Below are positions 54,045-64,000 of a stretch of 64,000 nt of DNA, one piece after another. The stretch is from Macrobrachium rosenbergii. Its lineage: Eukaryota > Arthropoda > Malacostraca > Decapoda > Palaemonidae. The stretch is taken from assembly GCF_040412425.1 (NCBI RefSeq), contig NC_089744.1, forward strand, positions 29,774,501 through 29,838,500, read 5' to 3'. Position 1 is the first letter of the stretch; each line of letters starts with the position of its first letter. The notes under the pieces are model-generated. The model saw only the letters and a program-made list of their open reading frames with translations, searched no databases and was not told the DNA's origin. The translations under genes were made by a program, and so were the position numbers.

Positions 54045-54735
54045 ATCTAAAATAGAACAGAATAGAATACAGAATTTAGGCCATGGGCCAAGCACTGGAA
54101 CTTATGAGGTCATTCAACACTAAAAGGGAAAACTGACAGTCAAAAGATTTGGTAAATGCAACAGAGAAGGCCTTTATTAATATAATTTTTTGGCGGGACA
54201 ATATGAGAACAATACCAAGATCATGAGAAATTTGCTGTCTTTTGCTTAGGTTTTTATGTTCATCCTTTGGTGGCTGGTATTAAACAAGTTGGAAGCTCTG
54301 CAGGACGCCGTGTTTAGTACAGTCCCTTGGGGATTCAAGTAAAAATATAGATAAAAGACTGTGAATTTCTTATTACCTCTGTAAATCTCTCACATTATCA
54401 CACCTGTACTGAATTGGCCTATACTCCTATTCAGCATTTTCAACATTTAGCCTAGCCAAACAATTATACTAAATAACTACACATACAGTGGCCGTCACCG
54501 TTACGTTTACAAAAGGTTTGAAAGGTGTAACGGGGAAAACTTTGCAGTTGAGAGGACGGAGTCAGACAGGTGAAAGAAAATATAGGCTAGCCTAAACGGA
54601 GGTACAGTAAAAGGAATGAAACGGGTTGCAGCTAGGGGCCGAAGGGTCGCTGCAAAGACCCTTAGGTAATGCCTACAGTGCACCGTATGAGGCGCACTGA
54701 CGGCACTTTCCCCCTGGGGAATGGTAGATCTAAAA
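54045..54735 (+). repeat. SINE-like dispersed repeat, split by a 360-bp insertion
   Basis: The first part, 54045-54150, has AGAATTTAGGCCATGGGCCA, AGCACTGGAACTTATGAGG and CATTCAACACTAAAAGGG. The second part, 54510-54735, has GGTTTGAAAGGTGTAACGGG, GGTTGCAGCTAGGGGCCGAA, GTGCACCGTATGAGG and CACTGACGGCACTTTCCCCC. Together they make the full repeat, of which 11798-11980 is a 5' fragment. The break has a short direct repeat (CAAAAGATTT and CAAAAGGTTT). Confidence 0.72.
54151..54509. mobile_element. Repeat copy 2, inserted in the SINE-like repeat
   Basis: About 360 bp lying between the two SINE-like halves and flanked by the 10-base direct repeat CAAAAGRTTT (54141-54150 and 54510-54519). Its content is the same as the repeat at 53465-53760 (TTAATATAATTTTTTGGCGG, GTCTTTTGCTTAGGTTTTTA, TTCTTATTACCTCTGTAAAT). 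This identifies the repeat as a mobile unit. Class unknown. Confidence 0.55.
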
Positions 54736-55036
54736 TCTGGTCATCAAGAAGATATCATTGTCACACTCAAGATTTATATTGCCAGTATGAAGTCAACGTA
54801 TTTTCATCTCGTGAATAGCCTCTGTGAAGGCCTCTGACGCGATAGGCCTATGGTGATCTTTGCGTTTTGTATAACAAATATTAAGCCATCTTACACCCAA
54901 GGTAACGAAGGAAGTTGTTTATGATTTAGGGTGTTCACCCCGGGTCAAATAGAAGGGTCCCGAAGCCTTAGCCTTAGCCTAAGTTGGGTCAGGATACGTC
55001 TTATATAGTTCTACCCAAACTTCGTTAAGTAACTCA

Positions 55037-55210
55037 CATGTAACTCCAGAAATTCGTCATAGACTTTTCACAGACCTCGACGACTCTCGTAGTTGTAAAC
55101 GACAACAACAATCACAAGTCTCCTCGGTGGTTAATGCTCTGGTGTTTCGCCTGAAGCGTTAAGCCATAAACCTCAGGAAAGGTAAACCTCGCCATCATAG
55201 AGATGAACAG
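55037..55210 (-). promoter_or_regulatory. Candidate PRMT9 promoter and noncoding first exon
   Basis: Less AT-rich than its surroundings. On the minus strand it contains ACAAGATGGAGTC (a YY1-like initiator context, near 55240), a short uORF starting GATGGCG near 55197, and a strong donor AGTTACAT/GTGAGT at 55037. Such a donor could splice to the acceptor before 51290. Purely a model from signals. No transcript evidence is available. Confidence 0.28.
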
Positions 55211-55259
55211 AATAAATGCGACGGTGATGACATGGTTGACTCCATCTTGTCTTGGGCGG

Positions 55260-56199
55260 GTTGCAATGTCATAAGAACATTATCATATTGCATAGAAATG
55301 AGGGCTCAGCTCAATACTCTAATGTCTTAATGGCTATATTATACAGACGTATATTTTAACTAGGGGTAGTATTAGAACACACTGTTAGATCACACACATC
55401 AGATTGAATATTCTCAGCATTACATAACGCTCACATTTTAGAACATCATAGGACACATAATGCTGCGTTATATGGCATCAGGTTGTAGTAGCCTTATGTC
55501 TGTGGTTCCAATAAAAATTATTTATGAAAGTATCACAGAAGAAACCAGGTGGGACTATTACCATCCTAATGAAGAGTGAGAGGACGGCAATTACAGAAAG
55601 ACCAAGACCAAAGTTTTAATACAATTTCTATGCTATTTTTTGTTATGACTGGTCTGTTATTGTTATCTTATCAGTCTGTTAAGACGGGGGATATATTTAC
55701 CAAATCTAGGGACATTTAAAAATTGAAAATCTGCCAAGTATTTACGCAATCATAGAGATTTTTGTCAAAGTTCGGTTTTACATCGCAACTCTACAGAGGA
55801 AGGATGAACTTTACTAGATGCTACAGATCCTCCTTTCTAATACCTCTTTCATGCCGTCTATCCATTCCTTTTTAAATCTTCCTCACCTTTGACCTTGTTA
55901 CCTTTTGTGCATACCTCTATATTTTTTCCCTTTCATATTTTCATCTGCCATATCTGTATCTAGAACCTGTTGTCTTCTATTTGCATTCAACTTCCGCACT
56001 CCACTTCAGTGAAAGAAAGTTGGTTCAACAATCCTTCCTCCATACACTACAACCTTGTTTTATTCCATATCAACAGTCATCGCTCCATCTTTCTGGTTCC
56101 TTTTAACCTCTTCAGACCGTATGCTCGCTCATATTTACTTTTAACCTCTTTTTCTCTTCTTATAAACACATTTTAACTACTTCACAAGGTTCTGGGAGG
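55260..56199. other. Unassigned region, possible LINE 3' side
   Basis: 940 bases. The part from about 55800 lies on the 3' side of the RT relic that follows on the minus strand and may belong to it. Otherwise nothing was recognised. Confidence 0.35.
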
Positions 56200-56680
56200 C
56201 ACCAGCTACTTTATACTGCATTCACAACCCATCTTCTTATCCCACTACTTTGTATCTACATTTATTGTCCTTTCTCTGATTTTGTACAACATTCGATTCT
56301 GAAAGGTACTAAACAACGTAATATGCCCTTCTCTCAGCACCATTTTTTTACGCTAAGTCAGTCATTATATGTCGCCTATAAAATCTAACACATACTTCAC
56401 AAGAATATTAAAACGCTTTTTAGTGTTCTAGGTAACTTATCATATAAGCATCTTCAACACCTTCCACATTACTTCTTCTTGTCAGATCCGACACAAGCTT
56501 TCTCCAGGTCCATGTAAGCCTCATAAAGCGTTTCCGAAAAGCTTTACTTTCAAACTTCTCACATAACTGTTTAATAACAAAAGCTAGGAACACACATCCC
56601 TGTCCACCCCAACGCTGTTCGTCCCCCATCAAGCCTTTAGTGCACTGTATTACTTTCTCAACAAAAATTCCACCATCTCT
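56200..56680 (-). pseudogene. LINE reverse transcriptase relic
   Basis: Minus strand: GLMGDEQRWGGQGCVFLAFV, IKQLCEKFESKAF, then in a shifted frame AYMDLEKACVGSDKKK. The sequence resembles the RT palm of a non-LTR family (EEQ-x-GFRxGRGCVDQ, LKQxCEK, MDLEKAYD). Motif A MDLEKA is kept while the following YD is changed to CV. The downstream part (KSFYE-like) is degraded past about 56400. It is a short, heavily mutated fragment. Confidence 0.6.
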
Positions 56681-59292
56681 TATGAGCAGCGATGAATATT
56701 AGCGTAAACAGCGGTAAGCTTACTGCACTTACAAGTTCACGAAGTGATGATAACTCCATAAATAACCAAACTGCGAGGAATCTGAATTTAAAGGTGCAGT
56801 GCTTATGTCAACAGGGAAGTTTCTGTTGCATAATCTTCTTCCATTATAAGACAAGACTTTCAGAGACAGCTAAAAGGCCGGCATTTGATTTTGTAAGAAG
56901 TACTCATTACCTGTAGCTGAAGTACCTTCGTCATCAGTCTGCCACCAACATGCAAACCAGTTATATCGAAATCTCGGCACTTTAGTGAAGAACATTACTT
57001 CTTTAGTGAGCCACGGGTACCTTATTTGTTATGCAGTTATCAGTCAAGTAAAGTTGTCACCATGGCAATGCCCAGAAGTAGCTGTGTAGAACCAGTCCAA
57101 CAGACTTAAAAAGAGAATCTGCTCTGAGTATTCTCACAATATAAATTAATATATTGAACTGGATGCCTACTTGCTTCACCTGATTTATTTTCTGGAGCTC
57201 TTTATCCCGCTATCCAACCACTCTAATTCCCTTCATTCCTAAATACACTTTCCTTGACTGCAACTCATTAACAAATGAGAGAAAGGTGTATGAAAACGTC
57301 CATAGAAAGTCAAAATAAAGCTTAGATGCAAGGAATTAAAGAGAGAAGAGTACAAGCATAAAGGAGACAGATTTCTAACAGGTGAGCATTAGAAGCGTTA
57401 ACTCACTGATCAAAGAACATAAAGAAGGAAATGTATATGCTTAGAACGATTGTGTTATGCGCTTTCAGAACGAGTCCAGAGGCAGGAACCGGGTATAGGT
57501 GAAGCGTGCTGTCACCTTTAAAACCTCTGATCATAAAAGTAGGTGAACCAATAAGCAATGTTCATCCTATCAGGGTCAACTTGCATGAAGTTAAAATCCC
57601 ACTTATCGATGTTGAAGAAAAGGGCCACTAAGGACTCTCTAAAACCTTATTAGTAAGTTGTTTTATCTTAGACTAATAAGCTCATCTAATTTTTTAAATG
57701 TCAAGATTCGACAGTGCCTTTATAATCGCTATAATTCAGTCTTCATCTCATTTATTTTAGATAATTTTATGTTGCTAAACTGTTCTGGAGATTATCAGAA
57801 TACTGTAAACTTAAAACCTAATGTCTTTTTGGGGTGTTTGTTTTAGTTAGATTCTACTACCTGTATTTTTTCTAATATAGCTGAAAGGTTATTTAAACGC
57901 AAATTAGCCTTCAATTGACGTGACCTGGGGCCTAGCACTGACCTGTTGCTTGCTCTTCACTCGCCGGTCACCTTGCTACATGAAATTAGATGATCCAAGA
58001 ATAACTTGATTTCGTTTAAACAAGCGAAAAAAATCAACTGATTTTAACTGAACTTGGCTGAAAGTAAAGATTTTTTTTTTTAGCCGCAGCGTATTCAGCA
58101 CCAGGAAGCCCTCGAGTGTTTCTCGAAAACTGGAGATGGTGGTTGGATTAGGCAAAGTCCCCTAGGAGGTATCATTTGGTATACTACCTGGTACTGAAAA
58201 ACTAATGGTTTAAATAACTTTAATATCTCTTTCATATTCCAAGAGAAGGTATAGGGAAGGGGCTGGAGTTTTTTTCTCAACATTTGTTCTCATCTTAAAA
58301 TTCTCAATAGATCAGGAATATGGTCATACTGAAGAAGAATATAAGTTAAAAAATGATGATAAAGTTTGTGGTAACAATATGATGAAAAATGTACTCTCGA
58401 AGTTGGTCAAATGTACCAGCTGTATGAGATTGAGAAGACAAGATACTAAACATAGTGTGAATTCGAGAGCTTGCAAAGCTTTGGATAAAAAAATAGAGAG
58501 AGCAGACGTAAATCATGATCATGAATACAAATGTTAATGTCTTACATTATACACTAGAGGGTCAGGATATAAAGGTGATTCAGACCATCCGCGTACAGGA
58601 AAGTTTTCTCCACAGTTGAAAGACATATTTCACAGTCAGCTAAGTTCAGCATATAACATGTGTAACTAAATGTAGGAATAAATGAAAATAGGCTAAAGAG
58701 ACCTGGTTGCAAAAAAAAAAAAAAAAAATTACCGCTCACCTCATCTACACCTTCCATATCGTCAGATCAGTGGATTCGGGCCGCTACAACCTAACCCTGG
58801 AAAACTTTAGGATTTTAGATGTCATCTAACTTTTTAAACTACTAATGAAATAACTTTAAGAGCCTTCACGCGCCAGACTGAGATACCATTAAGTTTATAA
58901 GAGGCTATCGTAAGTTTCACAGCTACAGCAGAGCCATGCATAAACTTTTAAATTATATATATGGCGTGTATACGTGGAATCGCTTGTCTTAATAAGAAGG
59001 GGAGAGACTTATTCCATTTCATTGTATAAGCGCTAATCAAATTTCGGTCTTTAGTGCCACTTTAATGTCCCTTTCTTAAACAAGCAAACCAACTTACCAA
59101 GACAGGTCTTTATTCTTGGTAACCCAATATTGTCCTTGAAATGAAAGAAAATGGGAAGTAGTGAACTCCCTTGATATAAATCGACACCCTTCTAAAACTA
59201 TGGAAACATGAGTGGGCTATGCCGAAAGAAGCGCAAAGACACAACAATTAATTCTCATGTTTCAGTATAAAATATAAAATTGTCTATATACA
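56681..59292. other. Unassigned DNA
   Basis: 2.6 kb. Only short frames, none with a recognised family. T-run and A-run tracts lie at 58068-58080 and 58710-58728. No element boundary was found. Confidence 0.5.
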
Positions 59293-59780
59293 CTAATAAC
59301 AGTCATATTCATTAACTTTAAAAGTCCTGATGGGCGTTTGTTTACAAATATCTTGATTGTTGCAACGTTGTTGGAACACCGTAGACAGAAGTTCAGCTGC
59401 CATCTTAGTTCTGGTGCGATGGTGATGATTGCGAGATGGAATTCTAAATGCTTGAAGTGGCCGTAAATTTCTCTTTGACATAGTGACTTTCGTAACAAAT
59501 GAGTCAATGGATGCCTCGTCGATTATTACGCAAGTTTCTCGCGATGAGGACCAAATAAGCTCCTCTTTTCCTCCGCCAGATAGAGGTAAGAGAACGCAGA
59601 CAGCGACAGGTGCAAAAGAATAAAAAATTCTCCCACATCTCGCGCTCATGCAGACCGAGTATCTGGGAAGGAGTGGCATCCAGGCAAATAAACCTGTGAT
59701 GCCCCTCCCATTTCACGCAGCACGCAATGAAAATATCTCCTCGGGCGAGAGTGAATGCAGATATAATCGAAATGAAAGAT
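59293..59780 (-). other. Promoter-like block with an unrecognised ORF
   Basis: Richer in CpG than the surroundings. A 128-codon minus-strand frame (59679-59293) contains MSKRNLRPLQAFRIPSRNHH and TKMAAELLSTVFQQRCNNQD. The inner ATG lies in AAGATGGCAGC, a YY1-type start context, and a GTAAAC donor could follow QDI. It could be the first exon of a minus-strand gene or a chance frame. I do not recognise the protein. Confidence 0.25.
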
Positions 59781-60599
59781 TTTATAGGCTGGGCTAATGG
59801 CTGTAGACACGGTGGGCTGGGCTGAAACTGGGTGGTTAACCTAGATTAACAAGAGGTCCATTTAGGCTTCGATACTACACAGATATACAAGAGATCCTTA
59901 CGAAGGGTTGTGTAGCGTATTAGACTTTTAAAAATAAAGTAAATGTTGGGTTGTGGGTGTAAACTATGCAATTCATGGTAGCCAATACAGTATAAGAAAG
60001 GCCCATTGTTTCAGGTTTTGACGGTCACCATTCAAACCAAAACGGCCACAAAAATAAGTTGAAATATCCCTGATTGAGTTTTATTTTCGTTCATCAGCAA
60101 TTAATATATCTTTTTCTATTATCCAAGGGTAGTATATTTTTTGTCCATTTTCCAAGGAATTAGATATTAGCTTAGCCTAGGCTAATTATGATCATATTAA
60201 GTTTTCTGCACGCATCAGTACAAAAACGAAAGAGACGGAGCATCTTAATTAAAATATAAGGGAGAAGCGTTTGGACTTAGGAATGTTAACTAGATGATTT
60301 AACCATGGATTTGTTTTCCCTGCAGCCATTCACTTTTCCAAATATTTATCAGGTTAGCAGCATATTTGGCCACAATACTTATGCCAGTGTGCACAGAAGA
60401 TTCTTGGTACTATGCTGATGTATTCATGGGTTTATTTAATATTGGAGTTGTTCATTTGTTTGTAGACATTTCAGTGTGTTGACGCCAAATATAGAGAGTG
60501 GGTAAAACTGAAGAATAATACTGTGGCCCAGTTCACACCAGTTGCCCACCTTAAGGACATTGACTACGTATTCTTTGTTTTTTATTATGATACTGGCTT

Positions 60600-60630
<31 letters not shown>

Positions 60631-61589
60631 TGTTTACATTCATCCCCAAAGCACCCATTTTGCATGTAAACTGGTAGTTATTGAACCAAAGGGGTGCGGT
60701 GGTAGTCTCCAGTTTTACTGGAAAATGCTTGACTTGAAAAATAGCCTAGTACCTTGTATTATAAGATCACAAATCTGTAATCTCTAATAAGCTTTGCAGT
60801 CTGAACTAGATATAGATCAACCTGTGATAAGTAAGACATTGTTTTATAAAATATTTTTTATCTACAAAACTTATTAAATCCTATAAAGAAAAGGGGTGTT
60901 ATATCCTCTGGTTTAGAATGAGATTAAAAATTGTACCATATACTAAGTCATGCCTTTGCCGATGAATGAACCTGTTTTACCAAATATCATTCAAAATACA
61001 GATGACAGAATTTAAGCACAGTGTAATTCATGCTTGGTAATTGTTTGACACACTCAAAATACTTCATAAATGCTAATTATATTGTGCAATTAAATAAATA
61101 ACGTAATTCATGGGACAGAACCTGCTTTAGGAATGACCTATGTACAAAATATGTGGACTTTCATGAATAAGAAAAAAGAATACAACGTAACAAACAGCAG
61201 CACATCAGAAACTGCACAAGAATCACAGATTTTGTGAAAATGTTACAGAAAAGTCATATTTAAGTAATTAACAAGCGTTGTATATGACAAATTGTATATG
61301 AATGAAATAAACCTCAATCAGGCTGTTTTCTTATAAATGAGTGATTGGACAGCAAATTAAACTTGACTTTACAGTAATCAGTGCAACCTGATTTAGGTCA
61401 TATGTACTTCCTTTACTAGAATGATGTTCCCTGGTGTGGATGACTGCTTCTGCCAAAGGTTTATCTCTTTTTAGATAGAATGGTTTGTGGTGGTAGATTT
61501 CTGTTTCCTAACACTAGCAGTTGCAACTTGGGCCCTCAACGGATGGTCTCTTGTTTGCCAACTTTTCAAAGTTGTATTTTAACAGAGCA
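59781..61589. other. Unassigned DNA with a (TA)n microsatellite
   Basis: About 1.8 kb. A TA run occupies 60605-60629. Nothing else was recognised. Confidence 0.55.
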
Positions 61590-61712
61590 CTTTGGTTTAA
61601 CAATTGATCTTTTATTCCTCACACTACTGGACTGTGGAATAGTCTCCCTGAGGATCTTGTGCAATTAGAACCTCAAAAGTTCAAGCAAAGATATAATATA
61701 TTATTACCCTAA
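61590..61712 (+). pseudogene. LINE ORF2 C-terminal relic
   Basis: Plus strand: SFIPHTTGLWNSLPEDLVQL then EPQKFKQRYNILLP and a stop (61710-61712). The LWNSLPEDLV block is the usual C-terminal end of jockey/CR1-like ORF2 proteins, here followed by a proper stop. The frame is open only over this end; a stop lies just upstream. Probably a 5'-truncated copy. Confidence 0.6.
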
Positions 61713-62639
61713 AGCAGTTCACCTTGTATTTTACTAATTTATTTATATTTTTATCTATTTACCTTTTTTTTTTTTAATAACTGATCTCATATATATTTCC
61801 TATTATCTTCTTTAACTTCTTTCAAATGAACACCATGTTCTTCAGAAGCTTGAATTTCAAGTAAGTGGCCTCAGTACACTTCTTCCCTATGAATTTATCT
61901 TCTGAGTAACACTAATTAAAAAAATTATGCTGATAATAGAATTATCAATGGTAACGACTGGAGTAATTGCCCGAGACTAGAAGCACCCAGGACCCGTTTT
62001 CCTCTAGGGGTCCCTCCATAATTCTTGGCTTTAGGGATAGAAGAAATGCAAAAACAGTTGGTGTACACTAGTAATAATTGTCAACAACGCAAGTTAAACA
62101 ATCTGAAAAATTTAAGATTCATGCATTTGGTGTGCAATTGTTATATGATACAATTACCCTGCTGGTTACCCCTTCAAGTTGTAGTTATTTCACAAGGCAA
62201 ATGTGTGTTCTGGGTTATTGTAACCTAGGCTATTGAAGACTCCAGCCCACTTCTTCAGAGAAGTTGCTGTAGCACTGTATCTTGAAAAAAATTTACTGGC
62301 GGATTCTATGACTATGGTATCCTTGAACAGGGAAGTGTAGATATTTGCTCTCACTTTGTCAACTCCCTTCAAGTACAACTTTGAGTCTTCATGAAGCATG
62401 CTAGTTCTTATATCTTATTGTTTGTATACCTTAATAAATACTAACTTTCTCCCTTCAAATTCTAGTAGATATACTGTACTTACACTTGAAACTTCTAACC
62501 CAGCCATCTATCCTTTGGTTATGTGTATATGTATGTGTTTTTAGTTTCAAATCACAAATTTTAGTATCATACTCACCCAAATAAGCCAGTGCTAAATCAT
62601 TAAAAATTTTCATAAATAATGTCTTGAATTTCTTAATGT
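61713..62639. other. Unassigned DNA
   Basis: About 0.9 kb, AT-rich, with a T run at 61767-61778. No support for a gene. Confidence 0.5.
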
Positions 62640-63690
62640 CAATGTAAATGGGTACAAAGGTGTCCTACTTTATGAAAAGGTGCGAGAAGACAGAACAGCC
62701 CCAACTTCAGTAAGTCGAGAAAGAAGGGCTATGACCAAGCTTCTTCAGAGGTTGAATGAATCCAGAAGTCAGGGTCTCGATTAACTGTCCTTATCTCAGA
62801 CTTCAGCAAATAAATGTTGTAATGACACCCATCTTGCTTGGGATGTATGATTGGCCACTGCGCTGAATGTTCTTTTGTCTGCTCGTGTACTTGCATTGCA
62901 ATAGAGCATATGAAAGGACACTAGGACCTTTTGTTGACCATGGCATTACTGTGGTGTCGTTGCCATCACACTAAGGAGTGTCTATCTTGGATCTTGAGAC
63001 TCTTGAAAGTCTAAAAACAACTGTGCTTAAGTACCATAAAGTAAGTGTAGGAGATTGCTGCCCTGGTCAACGGTCCTAAGAATGAAAAGTATCTGGAGGA
63101 GGATAGTGTAACCAAAGCACTACCTTGGTGTCATTGCAGTCAAAGGTGTGCCTATTTGGGCACTGAGACTCCTGAAACTGTCTTAAGATCCAGATAATAC
63201 TCTCCTCAGGTTGTGGATCAACTGGTAATTACAGCAGCAGCAGCTACTGCCTACATCTCTCACTACCCACAAGGGAAGCGTAACTACATCAAGTCAAAGA
63301 AATAGAGCTCCTAGACACCACTGTGTGACTGAGTAGGAACCAAACACAAGTTGTTGGAACTTAGTTAGTGGGTATTGTTGATCTCCCGGTGAATCAGGCA
63401 AAATGACTGGAAGTTGCAAGCACAAGACTTAAATCATGGATGCAAAACTGGACTTGTTTGTCATACACCCATCATCCTGGAGTGTGTATGTTTGACTTCT
63501 CTGCTGGGTGTACCACTACAAGCCCATGCACCCTCAATGTCAATTGAGGAGATGATAGGACACAAGCTCCCCTCTCTCGTTGACTAAGGAACTACCATGA
63601 TACCGTTCTTCAACAGCACTGCAGACCACCTATCCTTGGATCCTGAGGCTTGGAGATCTAAGAAGATCCAGGTTATTGAGGTGCCGATTA
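62640..63690 (-). mobile_element. Heavily decayed DIRS RNase H fragment, apparently repeated
   Basis: 62932-63035 reads GTTGACCATGGCATTACTGT, GGTGTCGTTGCC and AGGAGTGTCTATCTTGGATC, CTTGAGACTCTTGAAAGTCT. A1 has, at 3230-3310, GTTGACATATGCCACCACCG, TGGTGTTGTCGC, CGGAGTGTCCCGCC and CCTGAAACTCTTGGAGGGCC. Similar wording recurs at 63118-63195 and 63595-63670. So this is an old DIRS pol piece, duplicated at least once. No open frame. Confidence 0.45.
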
Positions 63691-64000
63691 GGTCAAGCTA
63701 GGCTTGGCTAGGTTAGGTTGGGTGAAGTACCCAACATACCTAACCAAACCCAGACCCTTGAAATACAGGTAACTACCTTCTGGCTGAAGCCATTAAACAA
63801 GGAGTTCCAGGATACTGAAGCGCAGGATTGGTAAGGTTAAGCTAGAACTACTTAGGCTATGCTACGTACGTAACCCAACCTGTTCCCTTGTAGAGTAAGA
63901 GACTACCTCATGGTGAATGTCATTAGACAAGTAGCTGCAGGTTATTGGAATGCAGGTGTGGTAAGGTTAAACTAGAACTAGTTAGGCTAGGCTAAGTTAG
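63691..64000. other. AGGTTA-rich DNA at the window end
   Basis: Contains TTGGCTAGGTTAGGTTGGG and repeated AAGCTAGAACTA-GTTAGGCTA wording (63840-63860 and 63970-63990, about 130 bases apart), suggesting a further diverged duplication. Not long enough to classify. Confidence 0.4.

Noticed and set aside
55970..56176. 68-codon plus-strand frame, Ser-rich
   Set aside because: Lies opposite the presumed 3' side of a minus-strand LINE relic. No conserved motif.
63691..63740. AGGTTAGGTT wording as possible arthropod telomere repeat
   Set aside because: Only one or two irregular TTAGG-like words, no array.

Overview
The window is eukaryotic and looks like a decapod crustacean genome. Genes are split into many small exons by large introns, and the introns are packed with DIRS-type tyrosine-recombinase retrotransposons, piggyBac and mariner-type elements, LINE relics and a SINE-like repeat whose wording I know from decapod sequence. 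The species assignment is an inference; no mitochondrial or rRNA marker is present.

Host genes. (1) 1-6196, + strand: the last exon of MCRS1 (microspherule protein 1, FHA domain) at 5981-6196. Everything upstream in the window is its last intron. (2) 7565-51290, - strand: PRMT9 (protein arginine methyltransferase 9). I rebuilt it exon by exon from splice sites and phase: 51194-51290 (start codon, probable), 29856-29997 and 18918-19044 (TPR region), 13001-13237 (motif I), 12032-12199 (post-I), 8613-9677 (double-E loop and second methyltransferase-like region) and 7565-7715. All phases match from the second exon onward. The final C-terminal exon or exons (about 110 residues in the human protein) were not found. 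(3) 17807-18694, - strand: an intact single-exon gene of the UPF0739/DUF4504 (C1orf74-like) family, nested in the PRMT9 intron.

Mobile load. MCRS1 intron: a foldback palindrome (1-508) and DIRS-A1 (655-5641). PRMT9 intron between 19045 and 29855: DIRS-B1 (19470-28865), itself split by a 3.4 kb piggyBac element (23585-27007). PRMT9 first intron: DIRS-B2 (30261-39806), carrying a piggyBac-like non-autonomous element in its terminal repeat (30325-31768), a small internally deleted DIRS-C in its internal complementary region (31991-33088) and a mariner-type MITE in its recombinase gene (34192-34545). Next comes a mariner-type MITE cut in two (40020-40193 and 49262-49432) by DIRS-A2 (40194-49261), which in turn carries another MITE (46249-46434) and a second, longer copy of the piggyBac-like satellite-bearing element (46490-49078). 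The last 13 kb hold a split SINE-like repeat, tandem repeats, LINE relics, a decayed DIRS fragment and unassigned DNA.

All DIRS elements are broken by frameshifts and stops. They keep the diagnostic architecture: inverted terminal repeats plus an internal complementary region that joins the complements of both ends. The main novelty candidates are the two satellite-bearing piggyBac-like elements, the DIRS insertion into another DIRS internal complementary region, the tandem dimer of a 110-bp mini-DIRS (16858-17079) and the 700-bp palindrome in DIRS-A1.
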